Below are positions 35,147 through 44,690 of a stretch of 64,000 bases of DNA, piece by piece. The position numbers and the translations under genes were made by a program. Source of the stretch: Acholoe squamosa (lineage: Eukaryota > Annelida > Polychaeta > Phyllodocida > Polynoidae); assembly GCA_949317995.1 (NCBI GenBank), contig OX439048.1:68267375-68331374 (forward strand), given 5' to 3'. The notes under the pieces were generated by a model. The model saw nothing but the letters and a program-made list of their open reading frames with translations. It had not been told where the DNA came from and searched no databases. Numbering within the stretch: the first letter of the stretch is position 1; every line of letters starts with the position of its first letter.

Positions 35147-36600
35147 CTAGATAATTCATCTGTTGCGGATCTATGCTCCCCTAGTGTTCAATGTACGCCT
35201 ACGGGCACTTGTATCCCTCAATCTGATTGGTTTAAACTGGTCACACCCCCGTCCGCTCCTCCAATCAGTGAACCTCTTATAGCGAGGATTAGGGCTGAGG
35301 CACAAAATGGCCGCGCCCATGGAGGAGGGGAAGAGGGAACCGGTTACACCGAATTTTGTGAGTTTAATGTCTTTTTCACCTGTAATACTGGTACTTGTGC
35401 ATGTAAATTCATGGTAAATGAAGTGGAGGTCCAATTGAAGCCGTGTAGGTTATTCTGTGAATTTTTCATGAGGGGTGAAGTAGATGAAGACTGGGAGTGG
35501 TTGATGTACAACAGTAGTTTTGGGGCCAGAGTCATTGACCCAGATTGTGAATTACAATACGAAAGTGCAAATTATATTAAAGCTGGTACTGAACACGATG
35601 TAGTTAGCAAAAAATTGACCTCAGAAATAGAACAGGGTTTTATCTCAAGAGTGAGTCACCCAATGTATTGCATACATCCTATAGGGGGTGTCCCTAAGGG
35701 TGATGGTTCTATCAGAGTAATAATAGATTGCTCGTCACCCAAAAGTGGTAATGTCAATGATTATGCTCCAACTACAAGTGAGAAATTTTCTTACAAAACT
35801 GTTGATGACGTAGCTGATAATTTGTGCCCCGAGGACTGGTTATGTACCATAGACATTAGAGACGCCTATAGGGCCCTCCATATCCACCCTGACAGTAGCA
35901 AATGTCAGGGATTGTGCTGGGATTTTGGTAATGGACCAGAGTACCTTCGTGATAACCGTCTGTCTATGGGTTTAAGTTCATCTCCCTATGTATTCAATCG
36001 CACATCTGATTTTATCACTCGTTGTTTAAGTAGGTCAGGTCACAATAATTGTGTTAACTACTTGGATGATTTCTGCATCTGGGAGAGTACAAAGGAAAAA
36101 TGTGAAGATGCTCAGAGGGCATTAATATGTATCCTCAGACAGTTAGGGTTCTATGTTAGCTTCAAGAAGTGTAGCCCTGCAGCTAAATGCAAGAGATTTC
36201 TAGGTATTGACATAGACACTGTGAACATGGAGCTCAGACTCCCCAATGATAAATTGGTGAGGGTCCAGAAAATGGTAAACAAATTTTGTGACCTTCAAAA
36301 AGCTACAAAAAATGACATTGATGAACTTGCCGGATTATTGGCACATTGTAGCAAGGTTGTCCGCTTTTGTCGTAGAAATTTATGATCTATCCGCCTCTGT
36401 CAAGTCTCGCTATGCTAAGCTTTCACTGAAGGAAGCTTTCAGAGAGGATATTAAGTGGTGGAGAGACTTTCTTCCCAAGTTCAACGGCAAGGCAAAGGTT
36501 CTGTACCGCAGTGACACCATGATTAGTATGTACACAGATGCAAGTGAAAATGGTTATGCCGCCTACCATGCAGGTGACTGGTTGGCTGCTTGTAGTGGAT
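35147..36600 (+). pseudogene. Ngaro reverse transcriptase and start of RNase H, frameshifted
   Basis: Open from directly after the gag TGA to 36385 in the gag frame. Reverse-transcriptase motifs in order are GGVPKGDGSIRVIIDCSSPK, LCTIDIRDAYRALHIHPDSS (first Asp), LSMGLSSSPYVFNR and NCVNYLDDFCIW (catalytic YLDD near 36055), then FLGIDIDTVNMELRLP in the thumb. The frame breaks at about 36375, and RNase H sequence continues in another frame to 36600 with ISMYTDASENGYAAY (first RNase H Asp). The layout fits DIRS-order Pol. The enzyme would copy element RNA to DNA. This copy is defective. Confidence 0.85.
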
Positions 36601-36880
36601 AACATAAATGTGTTGGAAATGATTCCTGTGGTTGATGGCTTGAAAAGGTGGGGGGACAAATGGAAAAACCACCGTATATGCCTGATAACAGATAACACTC
36701 AAGTTCTTTATGCTGTAAGAACAGGCAGAAGCAAAAACAAGCACACAATGGCCATGCTGCACGAGTTCTTTTGGTTGTCAGCTGACCACAACTTTTACAT
36801 TGATGTAGTATATATCAACACCAAGCACAACAAGGTTTGCGATAGTCTCAGTAGGCTCAATAAGCCTATGGCTATCAAAA
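36601..36880 (+). pseudogene. Ngaro RNase H, C-terminal part
   Basis: A third frame continues RNase H after a break near 36600: NINVLEMIPVVDGLKRWG, ICLITDNTQVLYAVRTGRS (Asp) and VYINTKHNKVCDSLSRL. The Trp-to-Asn join implies a small deletion. Confidence 0.7.
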
Positions 36881-36889
36881 CTTTGGTCC

Positions 36890-37893
36890 ATGAAATGTCT
36901 GAATCTTCTTTGTGCTGCTATGATTTGTTCTGTAGGGATGGTGAAACTAGAGAAGGAAGCAGAGGTGATCATGCGCATGCATTATGCCCCATCAAGCATC
37001 CAGACCCGCTCAACACAGCTAAAGAAATACATGGACTTTTGCGAGGAATTCCAATTGACACCCTTCCCATGTACCAGCAGAAGGATTATGCTATATATAG
37101 CATACATGGCAAGGAGTATGAAGGTGTCATCAATCAGGGACTACCTATTGGGACTAAACCATCATCTAAAACTGAATGGGTTCCCTCCAATCAATTACCA
37201 GGACTACCAGAAACATGTCCATAGAGGGAATCAAAAGGAAGCTGGGAATGGCCGTAAGAAGAGCCTCCCCGATTCTCCCTCAACATATGTTAAGGATGTT
37301 CAACCATCTTACTGGAAACAAGGGTCACACTGCATTCAGAGCTGCATTACTAACTTCATTCCCGGGTGTCCTGCGCAAGCAACACCTGACAGACTCAGCA
37401 GTAATGTTGTGCAGGGAAGACATTCACATGACAACATGGGGTATGATGATAACAATTCAGGGCATGAAGACCATTCAGTATGGCGATCGACTTCTCAGAG
37501 TCCCAATTGCAAAACTGAAGGACCCTCAGTTGTGTGCAGTCTACTGGACCGAGAAACACTTCAACGAAGTGATAGGGACAGACAGTTCACCAGCATTCAT
37601 GTTAAGTCCCGGTGAGCCCATGTCTTATCAGGCCTATATGGATATTCTCAAGTATGTGGCAGAACAGGAAGGGTTAAATCCAGATGACTATTCTTCACAT
37701 AGCCTCCGCCGGGGAGGGACGTCCTACTTACGCTCTGTTGGAGCTACAATTGAAGAGTTAAAAACTCGTGGAGACTGAAAGTCTGATATTGTGATGATCT
37801 ATATACAGCAACCGATTGAAGCAAGGATAGCTTTTGATCTTAGAGTTGCTCAGGAGTTGGACTCGGTGCTCTCAGATCCCGTTCCACCTAAGT
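36890..37893 (+). pseudogene. Ngaro tyrosine recombinase with premature TGA
   Basis: The N-terminal SAM-like part (about 36950-37175) has SIQTRSTQLKKYMDFCEEF and ends DYLLGLNHHLKLNGFPP. The frame then shifts near 37180 and the catalytic part runs 37176-37778. It contains FPGVLRKQHLTDSAV (catalytic Arg region) and SSHSLRRGGTSYL (His-x2-Arg). A TGA at 37776, where a Trp codon is usual in GDWKSD, stops translation just before KSDIVMIYIQQP, which holds the expected catalytic Tyr. The next stop is at about 37893. The enzyme normally integrates circular DNA by recombination rather than by DDE chemistry. Confidence 0.85.
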
Positions 37894-37915
37894 GACTGGC
37901 AGGTTTGGGGGTTTG

Positions 37916-38019
37916 GCGCTTAGCCAGCCACTAAACATTATTGGCCAAATCTAGTATATCTTGTCCTGTCTTGGATCATGTATACCATGTTTGATATATT
38001 ATGTAGGGGACGTTCTAAT
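37916..38019 (+). repeat. Ngaro B1 repeat
   Basis: GCGCTTAGCCAGCCACTAAA through GGGGACGTTCTAAT; identical by eye to B2. It directly abuts A2. Confidence 0.9.
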
Positions 38020-38213
38020 GTGTGATATAATGCATTATATGAGTATTAGTGAGGTACCAGTATTATTTCTCCCTCCTGCACCCACTGTGGTGTCTCCACC
38101 TGTACTCCACTTGTCTAACTAATTCCTAACTGGTTAGTTACACTGTTGTAGCAACCACAGTTCCTCCACCTCCTCACCCACTCAGTATGTACTGGTGTAT
38201 TGGTGTCAATTTT
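38020..38213 (+). repeat. Ngaro A2 repeat
   Basis: Second copy of the A repeat, following B1 without spacing. Confidence 0.9.
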
Positions 38214-38256
38214 CTTTTTTTATGTTTAGTTTGTTAATTAATATTATTAATAAAGG

Positions 38257-38360
38257 GCGCTTAGCCAGCCACTAAACATTATTGGCCAAATCTAGTATAT
38301 CTTGTCCTGTCTTGGATCATGTATACCATGTTTGATATATTATGTAGGGGACGTTCTAAT
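38257..38360 (+). repeat. Ngaro B2 repeat
   Basis: Second copy of the B repeat, forming the right end of the element. Confidence 0.9.
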
Positions 38361-38438
38361 ATGGTTAGAATAAGTGCTATGAAAAAATTTGGCGAGGACA
38401 TTGGATTTTAGGGGGTAACCGCCGCTTCCACTCAGTGG

Positions 38439-38633
38439 GTGTGCGTGGTGGCCGACATGAACACGATCTGGAATCGATTTGAAGTCGTCACCTGTTATCC
38501 GGCGTATTACAACATGGCCGAACTGAAAAAAAGGGAACGCACTACTTTCAAGATTACATTCCAATTTGTGTTTGTCACCACTGTGCTGTTACCCCTGATA
38601 GTTTTTTTAATACGGTTATGTTTAAGAGAATAA
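38439..38633 (+). CDS. Polinton-region small membrane protein
   Basis: A 64-codon ORF; the likely start is MNTIWNRF at 38457. Its C-terminal half, ITFQFVFVTTVLLPLIVFLI, is a single transmembrane segment followed by RLCLRE. It lies just upstream of the ATPase in the same direction. Small single-pass proteins are found in Polintons, but I cannot match this to a named one. Confidence 0.4.
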   Translation: MCVVADMNTIWNRFEVVTCYPAYYNMAELKKRERTTFKITFQFVFVTTVLLPLIVFLIRLCLRE

Positions 38634-38845
38634 GTAGGCAAAGCGACTAGCTTTGCGCAAATTGTTAAAAGAAGAGGCCCTTTTTTTTAAATTGAGTGAA
38701 AAAAGAAATATGTTGCCAAAAAAAATTAAAAAAATATGAGAGACGTTGAGCTTATCGGGTGTCGTGAAACGTAAGAAGGGAGAATAAAACTCTCTACCAC
38801 TCTTTCCTGACAACCACTCATCACCAAGCGTTCGACTGAGGACCA

Positions 38846-38849
38846 CCAA

Positions 38850-38884
<35 letters not shown>

Positions 38885-38902
38885 ACTACTACTACTACTA
38901 CT
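38846..38902. repeat. (CTA/CTG)n trinucleotide tract
   Basis: ACTACTACTACTGCTGCTGC-type run just before the ATPase start. Confidence 0.9.
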
Positions 38903-38917
38903 GCGACGTTCCCCATT

Positions 38918-39736
38918 ATGATGACCGCCAGAAAAACGACTTGCGGTAAAATCACACCCTTCTCTGAAATAGATTTTGATCCCCGATTACAAGGACCATT
39001 CAGTTGTATCATCAGCGGTTCGTCCGGTTGTGGAAAATCGCACTTGGTGAATCGATTTCTGAGCGACGTTAACAACTTGGTCACACTGCCGGTGGAAAAG
39101 ATCTTTTACCATTACGGCGAGTGGCAGCCCCTCTTTGAATAAATGCAAAAAGACTACGGAGTGGAATTCAGAGAAGGTCTTCCCAGCAAAGAAGACATAG
39201 CGAGAAACGAAGAATCATCATTGACATCTACCACCATTCTTAGACCGCACACTCTACTGATATTAGACGATCTGATGAGCAGTTCCAATCAGCAAGTGGT
39301 AGCCAACACCAAAAAATCCCATCACTGGAACATGAGCGTCATATATATCATTCAGAACCTGTTCCAGAAATCACCCGAATTTCGAACTATGAGTCTGAAC
39401 GCTCACTACATGATCATTTTCAAGAACTCTCACGACATGGGACAGATAGGTATTCTGTCTCGTCAGGTGTTTCCCTCCAGGGCGACGGCCATCTCGAGTA
39501 TATTTACCTGTGAACTCAAGCGTCCTCACTCATACCTGCTTCTGGACTTCAAGCAGACAACACCGGACGATCTGAGAATACGCTCCTCCCTGACGTCCAT
39601 AGACGACCAGATCGTGTTCGTTCCGCTAGACAAAAAGAAAAAGAGAAAGCAATGGCTACTCATCGCCTCAAAAGACATTACGGCACCCTTAAACACTTTG
39701 CAAAGTGTTCGCCTGAGGATTGTGAGCATTGAATAG
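38918..39736 (+). pseudogene. Polinton packaging ATPase (A32/FtsK-HerA type), one in-frame stop
   Basis: The Walker A motif GSSGCGKSHL lies near residue 35, and the Walker B motif HTLLILDDLM near residue 110, followed by the IIQNLF sensor-like region. TAA at 39140-39142 splits the frame between WQPLFE and MQKDYG; both parts are in the same frame, so a single nonsense change is enough to explain it. Total length near 270 codons fits the family, which pumps DNA into capsids. The last 40 residues are basic and may be altered. Confidence 0.85.
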
Positions 39737-39753
39737 GCTCTGGAAGCGACAAT

Positions 39754-39984
39754 TTGATCACGACGTTGAGCGAAATCTGTCAGAATTTACTGGAGGGAAA
39801 CATTCCGCTCACCGAGGACCAACTAGAAAGTCTTCGAGAATCTGCTGACGTCTTGAGGACAGTGAGCAAAAAAGCTATGTCCGTCAAAAGAAAGAGAAAC
39901 ATCTTGGTTCAAAGAGGTGGTTTTCTAATTCCCGCTCTGATAGGCATGGCCTTACCCCTTATAAAAAGGATTCTCTGCATATAG
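39754..39984 (+). CDS. Polinton small protein with hydrophobic C-terminus
   Basis: 76 codons; the track start uses a non-ATG codon, and the first true ATG is later. The N-terminal half is amphipathic; the C-terminal half has KRKRNILVQRGGFLIPALIG, a basic patch then a Gly-Gly site and a hydrophobic segment. Similar small proteins with a GG-X cleavage-type site occur beside capsid genes in Polintons. It follows the ATPase by 17 bp. Confidence 0.5.
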   Translation: MITTLSEICQNLLEGNIPLTEDQLESLRESADVLRTVSKKAMSVKRKRNILVQRGGFLIPALIGMALPLIKRILCI

Positions 39985-40098
39985 AGCTCGTCATTCGACA
40001 CCTCTCCACCACCGCCACCTACCTCGACGATGATGGACCGGGAGGAGCAACACTACAAGCGCTTGGCTCTCGTCGATCCTAACAGGTTGGAGACGGGG

Positions 40099-40759
40099 AT
40101 ATCTTGTTAGGACACACCAGGATCATAGTACAAGAGTCTGATTTTAGTCTGTACTAAGATTCTGATACTATGCACAGTCTTAGGATGTACTGGGATCTTA
40201 GTACACTTGTGTGAGCACTGGACCATGACACTCACCTCTGTAGGTGTATGGGCCAATCTGAGCCTTGGTCACTGGACCATGACACCTACCTATGCATACA
40301 TTATTGGGGTCAAAGGTGGGATAGTGAAACCACTCCACTATTTTGTACTTACATTTACATTAAATGATACATTTACTCCCTTATTAAACAACACTTGACT
40401 AAAATGAAAACATCATTCTGTAGGCATTTATCTATTCTTTAATCTTGTGGGTTCATATTTATTAGCAAATTTAACAAAAAAATAGCAAATAGATTTTACT
40501 ATACCAGGACTAAGGGGAAATTTATAAATACAGCCATTTCTCAGAGAATATTCTGATTTTAGTTATGTAAAAAAGTGCATATATAAAATATAGTCCCCAT
40601 GTACTTTAGGTGACTTTAGAATTATGTATTTTGATGAAGAAGTTAGAGAAATTTGATGATAAAACAGTGTACTAAGTTCTTAGTACATCCCATGATCCAG
40701 GGACTATCATTCAATCTTAGGGCGTACTAAGAAAAAGGTTAGTCCCGAACCTGCCTAAG
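40099..40759. mobile_element. Dispersed 660-bp repeat, copy 1 (in Polinton)
   Basis: Aligns end to end with 55455-56091: both begin ATATCTTGTTRGGACACACC and end GGTTAGTCCYGAACCTGC. The inside is AT-rich without coding capacity, with TTCTTAGTACA motifs. It has no clear inverted ends. It interrupts the Polinton between two genes. Confidence 0.8.
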
Positions 40760-40942
40760 ACCCTCCCAAAATCACGAGGAGTTCCTGATGTCACCCCCAC
40801 AGTTGCTGTTCCTGTTGCTGCTGCTGTTGCTGGTGACGGTGACGGTGCTGCTGGTGTTGGTGTACCTCCTGCTGAGCATGAAAACACTATAAACCGTCCC
40901 TCTGCTTCTGACACCGCCGCCGTATCCCCACCCCTCAATAAC

Positions 40943-41475
40943 ATGGCTTATTACTACAGACAGGCGGAACAAGCACTACATCCCAACGCAGCATTACACC
41001 AGGTGCTACAGTTTGTCTACAGGGACTTGGACCTAGTGTTGAACGACCCCACTTTGAAATCACGCGAAAAAATGCTGAAATACAAGAAACTTTTGAACAG
41101 GTTACAATTTTTCCTCGCCAATCCAAACAACCACATGATTCCCACTTTTACTCCTGTGAGACCGCCGCCCAAGAAACCTCCCTCTCTCCTCGAGGGGTTG
41201 CTCGAACAGGTTCCAAAGAGAAAATGCAACACCACCACCAAACTCTTCAAGAAACTGCAGAATCAGACTTGGTCAGGTGGAAAGACGACGGCTCGGTGAG
41301 CGAAATAATGGGTGAGAAAATGAATCCCAATGACCGAATAAGCATAGTGGACTTACTGAATGACACAGCCAGGATGAGGAAAACGTAGACGACGAGACCC
41401 GAGGGGTACACACTGTTCAAGCAAGTGCTGAGGGTGGAAGATCCCATGGGTTCCTTGACCGGAAACCAGCTCTAT
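40943..41475 (+). pseudogene. Polinton conserved protein of unknown function, frameshifted
   Basis: The first frame (40943-41299) has MAYYYRQAEQALHPNAALHQ and a Pro-rich middle. At about 41275 the frame must change to read VRWKDDGSVSEIMG, then ISIVDLLNDTARMRK and, after a stop, PEGYTLFKQVLRV. The Trp-x-Asp-Gly, DLLNDT and P-x-G-x2-LFK order recalls a conserved Polinton protein encoded near the integrase. Damaged by a frameshift and a stop. Confidence 0.6.
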
Positions 41476-41931
41476 TAAACAACCAGTGGTGCCAGAGCTT
41501 CGCACAGTACACATCTCGGCAGAGGGAGGAAGCGACCAAGCACCAATGCGGAAGACGACGATGACTTTGACGAAAACTATTACGACGGGGACGACACTCT
41601 CCTCGTGGCTGCCTCCTCCTTTTTTCCCTTTTTTTCCCGTCGTAAGGGGGGTGACAACGACGAGGACAAAATTTACAAAACTCTGACTACCGGTAAAAAA
41701 ATGCCTCGATCTGACTCCTTCAGGAAAAGCACCCAATGAAAGAAAAGGAGATCACACAGTCATGCCACCCCGCCATTACTAGGTCTAAAAGACTGACCAA
41801 AAAGGAAAACAGAAAAGAGATGCGTGGTGGCTAAATACACCAACGTGAAATCCCCCTCCAGTTTCACCAGCGTCACCAAACTCTAGAAACAACATTTCTG
41901 CCACCGAGATCCCGCCTTCGTCCGAGACGCC

Positions 41932-42709
41932 TTGGTGTCTCTGGACGCCTACACTAAACATAAAGCCATTTGGAGAAAGTTCGCGAGGAACAAAACCATC
42001 ACCGGGAAAATCAATCAACAGTGGCACGTAGATTTGATGGACATGCAAGCTTTGGCGTCTCACAACGACGGGTTCCGCTACGTGGTCACGGTCATTTTTC
42101 ACGTTTTCGCCAGGTACTCGCGGGCTGCTCCCACTAAAACCACCCCTCAATAACATGGCGTTCGAAAAGATGACTACCGTTCAGACGGACAAGGGAAAAG
42201 AGTTTCTCAACAAGACCTTCCAAGATCACCTGAAGAGCAAAGACATAGAGTTTTTCACTAGCGAAAACGATGACATCAAAGCTAGTCTAGTGGAGCACGA
42301 CCTCCCTACTAAGAAAAAAATCAAGGCAATATGGAAAAAAGAAGAAATGGACGCTCGCCACTCCGTCACCGACGTCATAGCTCCAGGCGACATAGTGAGA
42401 ATGTTGAGAGCTAAAGGTGCCTTCGACAAAGGGTACGAGGGAAATTGGAGGGAGGAAGTGGTCAACGTCGCTAAGACGTTGGGTAGTAGAGGGTTTGAGT
42501 TGACAGACGACACCGGGGAGGAGATAAAAGGTGTGTTCTATCTGGAGGAGGTTCAGAAGGTCTACAAGAGTCATTACGGCAAGAGCAGGTACCTGATAGA
42601 CGAGGTGCTGCGCTACAAGACCATCCAGGGTAAACGCTTAGCTTTTGTGCGTTGGAAGGGTTACGGCGACAAGTTCAACGAGTGGATTCCTGTCAAGCAA
42701 ATTACATAG
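41932..42709 (+). pseudogene. Polinton integrase with C-terminal chromodomain, internally deleted
   Basis: The first part (41932-42153) has INQQWHVDLMDMQAL, the rve catalytic Asp region, and FRYVVTVIFHVFARYSRA. After a stop and frame change, VQTDKGKEFLNKTFQDHL gives the second Asp, and NDDIKASLVE the Glu. About 100 residues normally following are missing, and the frame resumes at DLPTKKKIKAIW. It goes on through an SH3-like strand region (GDIVRMLRAKG) and ends in a chromodomain, YLIDEVLRYKTIQGKRLAFV then WKGYGDKFNEWIP. The chromodomain probably guides insertion to particular chromatin. Non-functional. Confidence 0.85.
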
Positions 42710-42734
42710 GAGAAAAAAAAAAAGAAATAATAAA

Positions 42735-43385
42735 ATGATCGTCACCCTACCTAGCAACAGTTCTATGGACTATTACCCTGACAACACCTTGACCACTTTC
42801 CGAACGTGCTTCCACTCACCGCTCCTTCTGTCAGAGGACCACGAAGCGGCTCTCAGTGAAATCATCCTCCCGACAGAATGGAGCAACGTGCGAGACGACG
42901 ACATGATCATGGTCGTTCCTCTGCGCACAGCGAACTTGCTGGACAAGGCGAGAAAAGTTTTGAAAAGAGAGGAAAACGACGATGTCCCGAACATGGAACC
43001 AATGACGGTGGACTGGGCAAAGGTGAACAGGCTGATCAACCTGAAGAAAATCCTCGACAGCACTAATCCTCTGAATGAAACGGAGGAGAACTTTTCTGGC
43101 GAGAACCCAAAGATGGAGCTCTTAGAAAAAGAGTTGGAGGACCAGATATTGAAACCTGGGAAAAAGTCGAAGCAGGTTGCGTTGACACGGGAAAAATTGC
43201 AGTTCAAAGACTACCTGTCGACTTTCCAGAAAAGGCGGAGAATGAGGAGTCTGCTTGCGCAAAACTTGGTTCTGAAAATGGAGCAAACAACAAAGGTGCG
43301 AACATTCAACCCGAACATATTTCCCATGCCACCCGTTTTCACGGTGACCAGCGCTCAGTTCGTCGAAAGACCCGCTTGGAGGTGA
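42735..43385 (+). CDS. Polinton minor capsid (penton-like) protein
   Basis: Starts at ATG 42735 with MIVTLPSNSSMDYYPDNTLT, the family-typical opening, then HEAALSEIILPTEWSNV, a jelly-roll strand pair. 216 codons without a stop. The C-terminal part (EKELEDQILKPGKKSKQVAL) is charged and helical. The length is short compared with full family members, so the 3' part may be lost. It comes 25 bp after the integrase and just before the major capsid gene. Confidence 0.65.
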   Translation: MIVTLPSNSSMDYYPDNTLTTFRTCFHSPLLLSEDHEAALSEIILPTEWSNVRDDDMIMVVPLRTANLLDKARKVLKREENDDVPNMEPMTVDWAKVNRLINLKKILDSTNPLNETEENFSGENPKMELLEKELEDQILKPGKKSKQVALTREKLQFKDYLSTFQKRRRMRSLLAQNLVLKMEQTTKVRTFNPNIFPMPPVFTVTSAQFVERPAWR

Positions 43386-43399
43386 AAACTTCTTAGTGC

Positions 43400-44254
43400 T
43401 TGGGTTCTGTCCATATATTCCCCTACAGAGCTTACCTGGAAGGTTTACTCAACTACGACAAAGGGGTGAAGGCCAGCATCATGAGCATGCAAGGCTGGCA
43501 CCAAGACGCGGCTGGTAAATTCGTCACCTTATCCGACGAGAACCCGGGGTTCATGGCATGCAAAGAACTTATCTCCAACGGGCGCTTTCCGCTGATGGCG
43601 AGACTCCACTTTGACCTGGCTCATCAACCAAAGTTCATAGCTGGAGAGACGGAAATCAATCTGACTCTGAAACAAACTTTGCCTAGTTTCTATCTGATGA
43701 GCGACGGCGACACAGCATACAAACTCAAGATTCACAAAGCTAAGCTCTATGTGCGTCGCGCACTGGTAGCTGATGCTGTGGAAACGCATGAAAAGGCTGT
43801 GATAGAACAGGGTCCCTTCAACTACCCAGTCAACAGCGTGGAGGTGATGAGCTATGCCATCCCTGCAGGTAACAGAGATCATACCTACACGCACTCCAAC
43901 ACAGGTCAACTGCCCAAGTCCATGATGATTTGTTTCCTGGACCACGACGCCTTCTACGGGAGTTACGCCAAGAACTCGTTCGAACTGAAACATTGCAATG
44001 TCAACTCGATTCAAGTGATAGTGAATGACCAGAAGGTGCCGAACGACGCCTACGTGCCCAACTTTGCCAAAAAGGAAGCGGTGAGAGAGTACCTGGCACT
44101 ACACACAGAAACGGGGATACACGAGGGTTCACGCTCCTGCGGCATTTCCTACGATTTCCTGAACGGGTATCCTGGGGTTGAGAGTAATCAATACGGTACA
44201 CATTATAGTACTCGCCAGTCTGACCAAGCCATAACCTGGGGCCAAGGCACATGA
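43400..44254 (+). pseudogene. Polinton major capsid protein, truncated at both ends
   Basis: An open frame of about 284 codons lacking a normal start. It begins with FPYRAYLEGLLNYDKGVKAS, a motif that lies some distance inside the full-length double-jelly-roll capsid protein. It continues through RLHFDLAHQPKFIAGETEIN, FYLMSDGDTAYKLKIHKAKL, GQLPKSMMICFLDHDAFYGS and FELKHCNVNSIQVIVNDQKV. The frame fades into unrelated sequence after DFLNGYPG near 44180. The N-terminal part may be missing through deletion at about 43390. Confidence 0.8.
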
Positions 44255-44690
44255 GTGTCGTAGGGTCTAGGTTGGAGAAGAATAAGATGTCCTGAGTGGG
44301 GATCTGCCTGTTTATAAAGGGAGTCCCACTCAGTGTACGTCATATGCTATTTCTGGAGGTGCTCAGTGACTCAGCCTGGGGAATGAGCAGCTCTGCCCCT
44401 ATCTGGTTGGATCCAGTCCATTCCGGATTGGGAGGGAGGGAGCTGCTCTCAGGAGTCAGTCATCTCGGCAGATGAGGCTAATAATAGCATACGATATCAT
44501 GTCCTGGGGGTGCTCACTGGGGGAAGACGGGGGTGAGTGAGTCAGACCGGGGGGAATGAGTCACTCACCCTGTCAGGTTAAAAATAGGTGAACCTTGGGT
44601 TATACAGGGGGAAGCTTGGTCAGCTTGGTTTGAATATGTCGTTGATAATTATAATACATAGAATAGTCCACTGACATATCCCCACATTCC
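44255..44690. other. No gene; boundary between Polinton remnant and satellite
   Basis: GC-richer sequence with GAGTGAGTCAG and GTGCTCAGTGACTCAG phrases repeated loosely. No coding region. Confidence 0.4.

Larger units (their letters stand above)
33930..38360 (+). mobile_element. Ngaro-type (DIRS order) tyrosine-recombinase retrotransposon
   Basis: The ends show the split direct-repeat arrangement known for Ngaro elements: A1 (33930-34122), genes, B1 (37916-38019), A2 (38020-38213), B2 (38257-38360). A1/A2 and B1/B2 are each nearly identical. Genes in order are gag, reverse transcriptase, RNase H and tyrosine recombinase. No target duplication is expected for recombinase-mediated insertion. 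The near identity of the repeats suggests a fairly young copy, but several frameshifts and a TGA in the recombinase make it inactive. It separates the trinucleotide-rich block from the Polinton genes. Confidence 0.92.
38361..44254 (+). mobile_element. Partial Polinton/Maverick element
   Basis: A run of plus-strand genes typical of Polintons: packaging ATPase, small hydrophobic protein, conserved unknown protein, integrase with chromodomain, minor capsid protein and major capsid protein. No DNA polymerase B or cysteine protease was seen, and no terminal inverted repeats, so both ends are missing. Several genes contain stops, frameshifts or deletions. A 660-bp dispersed repeat (40099-40759) is inserted within it, and the Ngaro element abuts it at 38360. 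Polintons are virus-like transposons; this copy looks long inactive. Confidence 0.85.
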
